Shown here: piece after piece, positions 57,035 to 64,000 of the stretch | Layout of the letters: every line of letters starts with the position of its first letter | Numbering within the stretch: position 1 is the stretch's first letter | Source of the DNA: Phocaeicola sp. | GTDB lineage: Bacteria; Bacteroidota; Bacteroidia; Bacteroidales; Bacteroidaceae | Direction: 5' to 3' | Assembly (NCBI GenBank): GCA_022764505.1 | Contig: JALEQJ010000053.1 | Location: forward strand, 23,353-87,352 | Length of the DNA stretch: 64,000 nt | Made by a program: the position numbers and the translations under genes | The notes under the pieces: generated by a model | What the model saw: only the letters and a program-made list of their open reading frames with translations | What the model was told of the DNA's origin: nothing | The model's database searches: none

Positions 57035-57042
57035 TATTTTTG
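57035..57042 (+). promoter_or_regulatory. -7 promoter element of the thrS operon
   Basis: TATTTTTG fits TAnnTTTG, 32 bases before the thrS ATG. No T-box or other long leader is present. Confidence 0.55.
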
Positions 57043-57074
57043 CACATTCAGAATAGCATATAAACAAATAAAAG

Positions 57075-59015
57075 ATGATAAAGATAACATTCCCAGATGG
57101 CTCTGTTCGTGAATATCATGAAGGAGTAACCGGCTTAGAAATAGCAGAAAGCATCAGTTCACGCTTAGCGCAAGATGTCTTAGCATGTAGTGTAAATGGA
57201 ACCACCTACGATTTAAGTCGCCCCATCACCACAGACGCAGAGTTTGTGCTTTACAAGTGGGAAGACAAAGAGGGTAAGCATGCTTTTTGGCATACCAGTG
57301 CCCACTTATTGGCAGAAGCACTTCAGGAGCTTTATCCGGGTATTCAGTTTGGTATCGGTCCTGCTATAGAAAATGGTTTTTATTATGATGTGGATCCGGG
57401 AGAAGCTATCATCAGAGAAAGCGACCTTCCTACCATAGAGAAGAAAATGATAGAATTGGCCACTCGCAAAGAAAATCTTGTACGCACTTCTATTTCCAAA
57501 GCAGAAGCTCTCAAGATGTTCGATGAGCGTGGAGAAACTTATAAGTGCGAGCTTATCTCAGAATTAGCAGACGGCACCATCACTACCTATACACAAGGTG
57601 CATTCACAGACCTTTGTCGTGGTCCTCACTTGATCAACACTGCTCCTATCAAGGCTATCAAACTGCTTTCCGTAGCAGGAGCTTACTGGCGTGGACAGGA
57701 AGATCGTAAGCAGATGACACGTATCTATGGTATCACATTCCCTAAGAAAAAATTATTGGACGAATACCTCGTACTGCTGGAAGAAGCCAAGAAACGCGAC
57801 CACAGAAAAATAGGAAAGGAAATGGACTTGTTTATGTTCTCGGACACTGTAGGAAAAGGTCTTCCTATGTGGTTACCCAAAGGAACAGCACTACGTCTCC
57901 GCCTACAAGAATTCTTGCGTCGCATTCAGGCTCGTCATGACTATCAAGAAGTAATGTGTCCGCCTATCGGTAACAAACAGCTTTACATCACTTCCGGACA
58001 CTATGCCAAATATGGTAAGGACGCATTCCAACCTATACATACACCTGAAGAAGGAGAAGAGTACTTCCTCAAACCTATGAACTGTCCTCACCACTGTATG
58101 ATCTACAAGAACACCCCACGTTCTTACAGAGATCTACCTTTACGTTTGGCAGAATTCGGTACTGTATGTCGCTATGAACAGAGTGGAGAGCTACACGGTC
58201 TTACTCGTGTACGTAGCTTCACACAAGACGATGCTCACATATTCTGTAGACCGGATCAAGTAAAAGAAGAGTTCGTGCGAGTGATGGACATTATCTCTAT
58301 CGTGTTTGAAGCGATGAATTTTGAAAATTTCGAAGCTCAAATCTCTCTCCGCGATAAGGTCAACAGAGAAAAATACATCGGTAGTGATGAAAACTGGGAC
58401 AAAGCAGAACAAGCCATCGTAGAAGCCTGTGAAGAAAAAGGTCTCAAAGCCGTAATAGAATATGGAGAAGCCGCTTTCTATGGTCCTAAGTTAGACTTCA
58501 TGGTGAAAGATGCACTCGGACGCCGTTGGCAATTGGGAACAATCCAAGTAGACTACAACTTGCCGGAAAGATTCAAGTTGGAGTATATGGGTTCCGACAA
58601 TCAGAAACACCAGCCTGTTATGATTCACCGTGCACCATTCGGGTCTATGGAACGCTTCGTAGCCGTGCTGATAGAACATACCGCAGGAAAATTCCCACTA
58701 TGGCTTACACCGGACCAAGTAGCCATCTTGCCTATCTCCGACAAATACAATGACTATGCACACGAAGTACGTATGCTCCTCCGCAAATACGATATTCGTG
58801 CCAACGTAGATGACAGAAACGAAAAGATCGGTCGCAAAATACGAGACAATGAAATGAATCGTATCCCTTATATGCTCATCGTAGGAGAAAAAGAAGCCGA
58901 AGAGAAGAAAGTTTCTGTCCGTAAACAAGGTTCAGGAGATCAAGGAACTATACCTGTAGAAGAGTTCGCAAAAAATATAGCAGAAGAAATAGATAATATG
59001 ATAAATAAGTGGTAA
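57075..59015 (+). CDS. thrS: threonyl-tRNA synthetase
   Basis: Charges tRNA-Thr. The 646 residues are full length: TGS domain (1-~62), editing domain with the [11 protein letters not shown] zinc/editing motif near 75, and the class II catalytic core ([17 protein letters not shown] motif 1; [13 protein letters not shown] with the zinc cysteine; [14 protein letters not shown] motif 2; [18 protein letters not shown] motif 3), then the anticodon-binding domain. It heads the thrS-infC-rpmI-rplT operon, an order widely kept in bacteria. Confidence 0.96.
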   Translation: MIKITFPDGSVREYHEGVTGLEIAESISSRLAQDVLACSVNGTTYDLSRPITTDAEFVLYKWEDKEGKHAFWHTSAHLLAEALQELYPGIQFGIGPAIENGFYYDVDPGEAIIRESDLPTIEKKMIELATRKENLVRTSISKAEALKMFDERGETYKCELISELADGTITTYTQGAFTDLCRGPHLINTAPIKAIKLLSVAGAYWRGQEDRKQMTRIYGITFPKKKLLDEYLVLLEEAKKRDHRKIGKEMDLFMFSDTVGKGLPMWLPKGTALRLRLQEFLRRIQARHDYQEVMCPPIGNKQLYITSGHYAKYGKDAFQPIHTPEEGEEYFLKPMNCPHHCMIYKNTPRSYRDLPLRLAEFGTVCRYEQSGELHGLTRVRSFTQDDAHIFCRPDQVKEEFVRVMDIISIVFEAMNFENFEAQISLRDKVNREKYIGSDENWDKAEQAIVEACEEKGLKAVIEYGEAAFYGPKLDFMVKDALGRRWQLGTIQVDYNLPERFKLEYMGSDNQKHQPVMIHRAPFGSMERFVAVLIEHTAGKFPLWLTPDQVAILPISDKYNDYAHEVRMLLRKYDIRANVDDRNEKIGRKIRDNEMNRIPYMLIVGEKEAEEKKVSVRKQGSGDQGTIPVEEFAKNIAEEIDNMINKW

Positions 59016-59040
59016 GTTTGCACCCGATTTGGGTGTAAAC
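59016..59040 (+). other. hairpin between thrS and infC
   Basis: GTTTGCACCC (59016-59025) pairs with GGGTGTAAAC (59031-59040) across a 5-base loop, with one G-U pair and no T-tract. It may be an attenuator or processing site. Confidence 0.5.
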
Positions 59041-59096
59041 CTATTCACTAAAAAGAAATTAGATAAAATAACAGACAAACAAGCGCAAAAAACTGG

Positions 59097-59690
59097 ATGA
59101 AAAACGAAAAATTAAAGGACCAACATCGCATCAACGAACAAATACGTTCTAAAGAAGTCCGCATAGTAGGAGATGATATGGAGTCTTCAGTCTACCCCAT
59201 AGCACAAGCCCTAAAAATGGCAGAAGAACGAGACGCAGACTTGGTCGAAATTTCCCCTAATGCCAATCCGCCTGTTTGTAGGATTATAGAATACTCTAAG
59301 TTTCTTTATCAGCTCAAGAAAAGACAAAAAGAGCAAAAGGCTAAACAGGTAAAAGTGAATGTCAAAGAAATACGCTTCGGACCTCAAACAGACGAGCATG
59401 ACTATAACTTCAAACTGAAACACGCAAAAGGCTTCCTTGAAGATGGAGACAAAGTAAAAGCTTACGTATTCTTCAAAGGACGCTCTATTCTCTTCAAAGA
59501 ACAAGGTGAAGTATTGTTGCTAAGATTTGCAAACGATTTGGAAGAAATAGCCAAAGTAGAACAAATGCCTATTTTGGAAGGAAAGAAAATGATCATCTTC
59601 CTTGCTCCCAAAAAGCCGGCATCTCCGAAGAAAGTGGTAGCACCATCTAAGCCTGCAAAAGAAAAGGAAGAAAAAAAACAAGCAGAATAA
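59097..59690 (+). CDS. infC: translation initiation factor IF-3
   Basis: Keeps 30S subunits free and proofreads the start codon. The 197-residue factor has the N-terminal domain ([43 protein letters not shown]) and the C-terminal domain ([40 protein letters not shown]), then a Lys/Ala/Pro-rich tail of ~25 residues typical of Bacteroidetes. The chosen start is ATG 59097, not the AUU that E. coli uses for autoregulation. Confidence 0.95.
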   Translation: MKNEKLKDQHRINEQIRSKEVRIVGDDMESSVYPIAQALKMAEERDADLVEISPNANPPVCRIIEYSKFLYQLKKRQKEQKAKQVKVNVKEIRFGPQTDEHDYNFKLKHAKGFLEDGDKVKAYVFFKGRSILFKEQGEVLLLRFANDLEEIAKVEQMPILEGKKMIIFLAPKKPASPKKVVAPSKPAKEKEEKKQAE

Positions 59691-59756
59691 AACAACTACG
59701 CGCCAAGGTATAGTGCGTACTGTATATATAGTAATAATAATAAACAACAAACTAAG

Positions 59757-59954
59757 ATGCCAAAGATCAAAACTAACTCCGGTGCCAAAAAAAGATTCGC
59801 TCTTACCGGAACAGGTAAAATCAAAAGAAAGCACGCTTTTCACAGTCATATCTTGACTAAGAAAACAAAGAAGAGAAAAAGAAACCTTGTACACACAGGC
59901 TTGGTAGACACAAGCAATGTATCACAAGTAAAAGAACTTCTCTGCTTGAAGTAA
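59757..59954 (+). CDS. rpmI: 50S ribosomal protein L35
   Basis: A 65-residue, strongly basic ribosomal protein: [31 protein letters not shown] is the conserved L35 N-terminus, and the [11 protein letters not shown] block follows. It lies between infC and rplT as in most bacteria. Confidence 0.96.
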   Translation: MPKIKTNSGAKKRFALTGTGKIKRKHAFHSHILTKKTKKRKRNLVHTGLVDTSNVSQVKELLCLK

Positions 59955-60001
59955 TTCTAAGAGAAAGCGTAACATTATTACCAATTTTATAAACCGAATG
60001 A

Positions 60002-60035
60002 TTAGCCCTAAGACCGATTTAAACATCGGCGCTAA
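60002..60035 (+). promoter_or_regulatory. structured leader before rplT
   Basis: TTAG (60002-60005) with CTAA (60032-60035) encloses CCGAT (60014-60018) with ATCGG (60025-60029), in the 104-base gap between rpmI and rplT. An L20-binding autoregulatory site would be expected in this position in other bacteria, but the match here is only positional. Confidence 0.4.
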
Positions 60036-60058
60036 CAGTCAAAAAGAAGAATAAAACT

Positions 60059-60403
60059 ATGCCAAGATCAGTAAATCATGTTGCTTCAAGAGCAAAAAGA
60101 AAGAAAATTTTAGGTTTAACCAGAGGATACTTCGGCGCACGTAAAAACGTGTGGACAGTAGCCAAAAACACTTGGGAAAAAGGTTTAACCTATGCTTACC
60201 GCGATCGTAAAAATAAGAAACGTAACTTCCGCGCACTTTGGATACAACGTATTAACGCTGCTGCACGTTTAGAAGGTCTTTCCTACTCTAAGCTTATGGG
60301 AGCATTACACAAAGCAGGTATTGAAATCAACAGAAAAGTACTTGCAGACCTCGCAGTAAACCACCCTGAAGCATTCAAAGCTATCGTAGCGAAAGTAAAA
60401 TAA
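60059..60403 (+). CDS. rplT: 50S ribosomal protein L20
   Basis: A 114-residue protein that binds 23S rRNA early in 50S assembly. [37 protein letters not shown] is the extended basic N-terminus, and [40 protein letters not shown] the conserved globular part. It is the last gene of the operon; a terminator follows at 60432. Confidence 0.96.
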   Translation: MPRSVNHVASRAKRKKILGLTRGYFGARKNVWTVAKNTWEKGLTYAYRDRKNKKRNFRALWIQRINAAARLEGLSYSKLMGALHKAGIEINRKVLADLAVNHPEAFKAIVAKVK

Positions 60404-60431
60404 CTTTCTACACGAACTTAACCATAAGAAA

Positions 60432-60466
60432 AGATGTATCTCTGTGGGAGATACATCTTTTTTTGT
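60432..60466 (+). terminator. intrinsic terminator of the thrS-rplT operon
   Basis: AGATGTATCTC (60432-60442) pairs with GAGATACATCT (60448-60458), then seven T. Confidence 0.92.
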
Positions 60467-60564
60467 TTACAGACTCCTCAAAAAGAAATAATCTATATTA
60501 CTTGCATTTACGAAAAAAAGCAGTTTAATTTGTTGTAGTATTAACATTAACACAAAACACAAGT

Positions 60565-60972
60565 ATGGCAAATAACGTAAAAGACATTGAAGGAGTAGGC
60601 GATGTATATGCAGAAAAACTAAATGCAGCAGGCATCAAAACCACAGCAGACTTATTGGAAAAAGGAAAAACAAAGAAAGGACGTATACAGATAGCAGAAG
60701 AAACTGGTATCAGTGAAAAGCTTATTTTGAAATGGGCTAATCACTCAGATTTATTCCGCATCAAAGGTATCGCAGGACAATTTGCTGAATTATTGGAAGC
60801 GGCTGGCGTAGACACTGTAAAAGAATTCCGTCATCGTGTTCCAGCTAACCTCCACGCAAAATTACTCACTACAAACGAAGCAAAAAACCTCTGCAATCGT
60901 GTGCCTTCTATCACAGAGTTAGAAAAGATGATAGCACAAGCTAAGGAATTAGAACCAATGATTACTTACTAA
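60565..60972 (+). CDS. DUF4332 helix-hairpin-helix protein
   Basis: A 135-residue protein of the DUF4332 family. Two helix-hairpin-helix pairs are visible: IEGVGDVYAEKLNAAGIKTTADLLEKG (8-34) and IKGIAGQFAELLEAAGVDTVKEFRHRV (69-95), each like the fifteen-residue HhH of DNA ligases and DNA polymerases. This implies nucleic-acid or protein binding without catalysis. It has its own terminator (60985-61030). Confidence 0.86.
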   Translation: MANNVKDIEGVGDVYAEKLNAAGIKTTADLLEKGKTKKGRIQIAEETGISEKLILKWANHSDLFRIKGIAGQFAELLEAAGVDTVKEFRHRVPANLHAKLLTTNEAKNLCNRVPSITELEKMIAQAKELEPMITY

Positions 60973-60984
60973 TCTTCCTAAAGC

Positions 60985-61030
60985 AAAAAAAGATGCGCTA
61001 CAAGTAAACATTTGTAGCGCATCTTTTTTA
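60985..61030 (+). terminator. intrinsic terminator after the DUF4332 gene
   Basis: GATGCGCTACAA with TTGTAGCGCATC, an A-run before and TTTTTT after the stem. Confidence 0.92.
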
Positions 61031-61196
61031 TACCTATCTGCAAGTAAATGAGACAACAATCATTAAAAGCAGAACTGTAGCGTTAAAAGTAAAAAAAATA
61101 TCACTCTATGAGAACAATCAATACTTTTTACCTTTATATTCGCACATCAAAATTGTTAATTAACTAATTTATTTAACTTAATATACAGCGTAAATT

Positions 61197-62693
61197 ATGA
61201 AAAGAACAACCCAATTATTAGCAGGTGCATTGGCGATTGCTGTGGTAAGTTCTGCCGTAGCCGTAACTACCACTTACAGCCTCTTAAACAAAGGACAAGC
61301 GCACGCAAATGATTTTGAAAGCGAATTTCAAACTGCATCGGGTATGAGAACCAACCTTGCAGGCGGAACGGTCGCTCAACCTGTAGATTTAACTAATGCA
61401 GCAGAAAGTTCCCTCAATTCTGTGGTGCACATTATTTCTGTCCAACGTAGCAAAATTCAAACTATAGAATCACAACCGGATATTTTCGATTTCTTCTTTG
61501 GCAATGGTACAAACAGACAACAACAAATACGCACTCCAGAGCAAAAAGGATTTGGTTCCGGTGTCATCATTTCTACAGATGGCTACATCGTTACCAATAA
61601 TCACGTGATAGATGGTGCAGACGAGATTTTAGTAAAACTACAAGACAGCAGAGAGCTCAAGGGACGTGTCATTGGCGCAGACCCAACATCGGACTTAGCA
61701 CTTGTAAAGATAGAAGGAGATGATTTTCCTGCTATAATGATAGGCAACTCGGACGACTTAAAAGTAGGTGAATGGGTATTGGCTGTAGGAAACCCCTTCA
61801 ATTTAGGCTCTACCGTTACAGCTGGTGTAGTCAGTGCTAAAGCACGCAATATAGATGCCAATCAGGTAGAATCCTTTATACAGACAGATGCCGCTATCAA
61901 TCGTGGGAATAGTGGTGGCGCATTGGTAAATGTACGTGGAGAATTGGTAGGTATCAATGCAATGCTGGTATCCCCTACCGGTACTTATAGTGGTTATGGG
62001 TTTGCCATTCCTACCAGCATTATGACCAAGGTGGTAACAGACTTAAAGAAATATGGTACTGTACAACGTGCATTGCTCGGAATAACAGGAAGACCAATAG
62101 GTGTAGAAAGCTACCCTGATGAAATTCGCAAAGCACAAAAAGAATTGGGAACCAATGAAGGTATAGAGATATTGGAAATCACAGACAACAGCTCTGTAGA
62201 CGGAGTACTGAAAGTGAAAGACGTAATTCAAGAAGTAGCCGGTCAGCGAATCAAGACAATGGGTGATCTGCAAGGTATACTGGCTAAATATCGTCCCGGC
62301 GACAAAATAAACATTAAAGTCTGGAGAGATAAAGCCACAAAGAGCTTTACTATCACACTGAAAAATGCACAAGGTACTACCAAGGTTGTCAAAAATGCAG
62401 ATATGGAAATACTGGGTGCAGCTTTCAGACCTATTACAGACGAGACCAAACGAGAACTGAATCTGGGATATGGTATAGAAGTAACAGGAGTGGAAAAAGG
62501 CAAAATGAGCGATAGTGGCATCAGAAAAGGTTTTATTATCCTAAAAGCCAACGGAGAACAAATAAAGTCCGTAAAAGACTTAGAAACTGTAATGAAACAA
62601 GCATCGCAATCTCCGGAACAAGTACTATTCTTATCGGGTGTTTATCCTTCCGGAAAACGTGCTAACTATGCCGTAGACCTTTCTCAAGAATAA
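61197..62693 (+). CDS. degQ: periplasmic serine protease/chaperone of the HtrA/Deg family
   Basis: Degrades misfolded envelope proteins. The 498 residues begin with a signal sequence or anchor (MKRTTQLLAGALAIAVVSSAVA). The trypsin-like domain has the full triad: H136 in NNHVIDGA, D166 in TSDLALVKIE and S239 in NRGNSGGALV. Two PDZ domains follow (about 290-380 and 395-495; the second starts at ILGAAFRP). Two PDZ domains fit DegP or DegQ rather than DegS; the symbol is therefore approximate. Confidence 0.93.
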   Translation: MKRTTQLLAGALAIAVVSSAVAVTTTYSLLNKGQAHANDFESEFQTASGMRTNLAGGTVAQPVDLTNAAESSLNSVVHIISVQRSKIQTIESQPDIFDFFFGNGTNRQQQIRTPEQKGFGSGVIISTDGYIVTNNHVIDGADEILVKLQDSRELKGRVIGADPTSDLALVKIEGDDFPAIMIGNSDDLKVGEWVLAVGNPFNLGSTVTAGVVSAKARNIDANQVESFIQTDAAINRGNSGGALVNVRGELVGINAMLVSPTGTYSGYGFAIPTSIMTKVVTDLKKYGTVQRALLGITGRPIGVESYPDEIRKAQKELGTNEGIEILEITDNSSVDGVLKVKDVIQEVAGQRIKTMGDLQGILAKYRPGDKINIKVWRDKATKSFTITLKNAQGTTKVVKNADMEILGAAFRPITDETKRELNLGYGIEVTGVEKGKMSDSGIRKGFIILKANGEQIKSVKDLETVMKQASQSPEQVLFLSGVYPSGKRANYAVDLSQE

Positions 62694-62717
62694 GTACATA
62701 GAACCATATACAACAAC

Positions 62718-62761
62718 AAAAGCGTGGCAAGGAAAATGAAGCTCCTTTGCCACGCTTTTTT
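62718..62761 (+). terminator. intrinsic terminator after the Deg protease gene
   Basis: AAAGCGTGGCAAGGA pairs with TCCTTTGCCACGCTTT (one bulge) across AAATGAAGC, then TTTTTT. The remaining 62762-62945 has only a small inverted repeat GATTTTCA/TGAAAATC (62899-62925). Confidence 0.9.
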
Positions 62762-62946
62762 ATGAAAAGACTCTCCTACATTCTTTCTCATTATACAGCC
62801 ACACTTCTACTTTACTCCAACTATACTTACATCACTATAAAACAAACTAACTTAAACCTAAGACCCGCTTCAAGCACTTTTCCGATTGCCACATAAAGGA
62901 TTTTCATAATGTAACAGTGAAAATCGTAAAAAAAACGTCCAATCTA

Positions 62947-62976
62947 TTGCACGATAAAAACTATTCACTACCTTTG
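62947..62976 (+). promoter_or_regulatory. promoter of tRNA-Leu
   Basis: TTG (62947-62949), 19 bases, then TACCTTTG (62969-62976), 26 bases before the tRNA; a good fit to the Bacteroidetes consensus. Confidence 0.75.
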
Positions 62977-63002
62977 CATCGCAATTGAGAGAAATTGCAG
63001 TT

Positions 63003-63086
63003 GCCCAGATGGCGGAATCGGTAGACGCGCTGGTCTCAAACACCAGTGGAGTAACATCCATCCCGGTTCGACCCCGGGTCTGGGTA
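63003..63086 (+). tRNA. tRNA-Leu (CAA)
   Basis: Acceptor GCCCAGA with TCTGGGT, anticodon stem CTGGT/ACCAG with loop CTCAAAC giving CAA, a long variable arm (TGGAGTAACATCCA) that marks class II tRNAs, T-arm CCCGGTTCGACCCCGGG, discriminator A. Confidence 0.95.
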
Positions 63087-63093
63087 CTAATAA

Positions 63094-63130
63094 ACCCTGA
63101 TAATCGGCTGATTATCAGGGTCTTCTATTT
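63094..63130 (+). terminator. intrinsic terminator of tRNA-Leu
   Basis: ACCCTGATAATC (63094-63105) pairs perfectly with GATTATCAGGGT (63110-63121) around GGCT, then CTTCTATTT. Confidence 0.75.
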
Positions 63131-63282
63131 CTGTAAGGCGTACTAAATGTATACTGAGCGACAAAAACAAGAATAGAGTGTACTTTTGTGGTTTTCATCC
63201 TTTCATCTTTATGATTTCTTAACTCTTATGCATTCTTTGCTGTCTTATTATTGCTGATGTTTTCTCGGAAAATGCAATTTCC

Positions 63283-63322
63283 ACCTTATATTTGTATCTG
63301 AGAACAAATTTATATAAGGTAC
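63283..63322. promoter_or_regulatory. inverted repeat overlapping a -7 promoter element
   Basis: ACCTTATATTTGT (from 63284) is matched by ACAAATTTATATAAGGT (to 63320) as an imperfect inverted repeat with a short centre. The left arm contains the -7 element TATATTTG (63287-63294). This looks like an operator for a dimeric regulator of the following gene. Confidence 0.5.
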
Positions 63323-63326
63323 AGTT

Positions 63327-64000
63327 ATGGAAAATCATATAGAAACCAATTTCAGAGAAATACAGAAGATATTAGATAGTTGCGTATCGCATGACTATAA
63401 AACTAAGGTTGATGCACTATTTTTAAAGAGTGAATATCTGACACAGGCTCAGCTAAAGGATTATTTGCGACAGGAAATTTTCCGTGTCTCTGAAAATATA
63501 GTAGCCATTCAGCAAAAATACCGTGTCGTGCGTGATATTGTACAGGATATGGATGTTCCCGATTTTTTATGGGAAAGCGGTTATTTTGAGGACTTGAACT
63601 CTGATGAGAGGAAAAAGTACATCGTTTTCCGCTGTTCTGATTTTGATATGGATGCATATTTGCATGAACCGTCTTGCTATGATGAACGGCTTCCCTATTT
63701 TTCCATCATCGTTAGCCTTGTGGTACTTTCCAAGTATTTGTACTGTCTGCAAGAGCAGGAGAGCAAATACTATACAGATTCTGTTACCACTAAAGAACAA
63801 GTCGTGCCAAAAGAAAAAGATGAAAGTGTAGAAACCACTCCAGCCAAGATTGTGGGTAAAAGCAATCCCTTCAAATCCACTTTGAAAGCCAATGAAATCA
63901 AACTTCTGACCGAATGTGTGAACGAAGCGAATATGTTTACTACTACTGTCAGCACCAAAATACTTACCGATTTTTTCAACTGTAAGTTGGACGGTGTATT
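63327..64000 (+). CDS. unrecognised protein, 3' end outside window
   Basis: An open frame of 224+ codons from ATG 63327 to the window edge, MENHIETNFREIQKILDSCVSHDYKTKVDALFLKSEYLTQ.... It has no signal peptide or membrane segment apart from a mildly hydrophobic FSIIVSLVVLSKYLYCL near 132-148, then a Lys/Glu/Thr-rich linker (~155-180) and KANEIKLLTECVNEANMFTTTVSTKILTDFFNCKL, which hints at a second, helical domain. I do not recognise the family. The architecture and place, 240 bases after a tRNA-Leu, recall accessory genes at the edge of Bacteroidetes integrative elements, but that is inference. Confidence 0.7.
   Translation, partial: MENHIETNFREIQKILDSCVSHDYKTKVDALFLKSEYLTQAQLKDYLRQEIFRVSENIVAIQQKYRVVRDIVQDMDVPDFLWESGYFEDLNSDERKKYIVFRCSDFDMDAYLHEPSCYDERLPYFSIIVSLVVLSKYLYCLQEQESKYYTDSVTTKEQVVPKEKDESVETTPAKIVGKSNPFKSTLKANEIKLLTECVNEANMFTTTVSTKILTDFFNCKLDGV

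Overview
The window is chromosomal DNA of a Bacteroidota bacterium, order Bacteroidales, most likely Porphyromonas or a close relative. Supporting signs are the recurrent promoter element TAnnTTTG a short distance upstream of many genes, phylum-typical families (DUF4301, DUF5683, DUF3332, DUF368, FadL/OmpP1 porin, TonB receptor with a carboxypeptidase-like N-terminal domain, TetR regulator next to fabG), and moderate AT richness. The species cannot be named from sequence alone. There are no rRNA genes, CRISPR arrays or recognisable insertion sequences. Four tRNA genes are present (His, Cys, Lys, Leu).

Layout: 1-4.6 kb carries the end of topA, aroK, speA, an ECF sigma factor and its likely anti-sigma partner. 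4.7-6 kb holds a lipoprotein gene with a frameshifted copy of its own tail, a 180-bp palindrome and tRNA-His. 6.1-13.2 kb has a glycosyltransferase, radC, an adhesin-like lipoprotein, bioB, tpx, a DUF368 protein, a pyridoxal kinase and tRNA-Cys/Lys. 13.3-24.1 kb (minus strand) has asd, then a cobalamin-riboswitch operon: TonB receptor, exported CbiK, CobJ-CbiC, CbiE-CbiT, CbiG-CbiF, CbiJ-CbiD, closed by a strong terminator. 24.1-29.6 kb (minus) has lysS-gpsA-pgi-HAD and a VanZ protein. 30-41 kb (plus) has gyrB, a Tyr/Gly-rich secreted protein, a FadL-like porin and a 1,897-residue alpha-2-macroglobulin. 41.2-44 kb has tetR-fabG, an RluA enzyme and a flavin reductase. 44-47 kb (minus) has a lipoprotein and a KtrAB potassium system. 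47.2-56.5 kb has DUF4301 (plus), then minus-strand parA-parB-DUF5683-mltD-sdaA, fur-purA and a DUF3332 lipoprotein. 57-62.7 kb (plus) has thrS-infC-rpmI-rplT, a DUF4332 protein and htrA. The right edge has tRNA-Leu followed by an unrecognised gene running out of the window, possibly the start of an integrated element.

The most unusual material is between genes. A family of short tandem arrays built on the palindrome GTTTAYATAAAC with a 21-22-bp period occurs at four loci; two of these (10.1 and 41.0 kb) are inverted copies of a longer element of about 150-170 bp that abuts a terminator T-tract in both cases. Two unrelated intergenic arrays with the same period lie upstream of bioB and downstream of ktrA. 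A long nested palindrome (5616-5794) looks like a structured RNA or a MITE. The metabolic centrepiece is the riboswitch-controlled corrin-ring operon, which packs eight activities into four fusion proteins but lacks CbiL.
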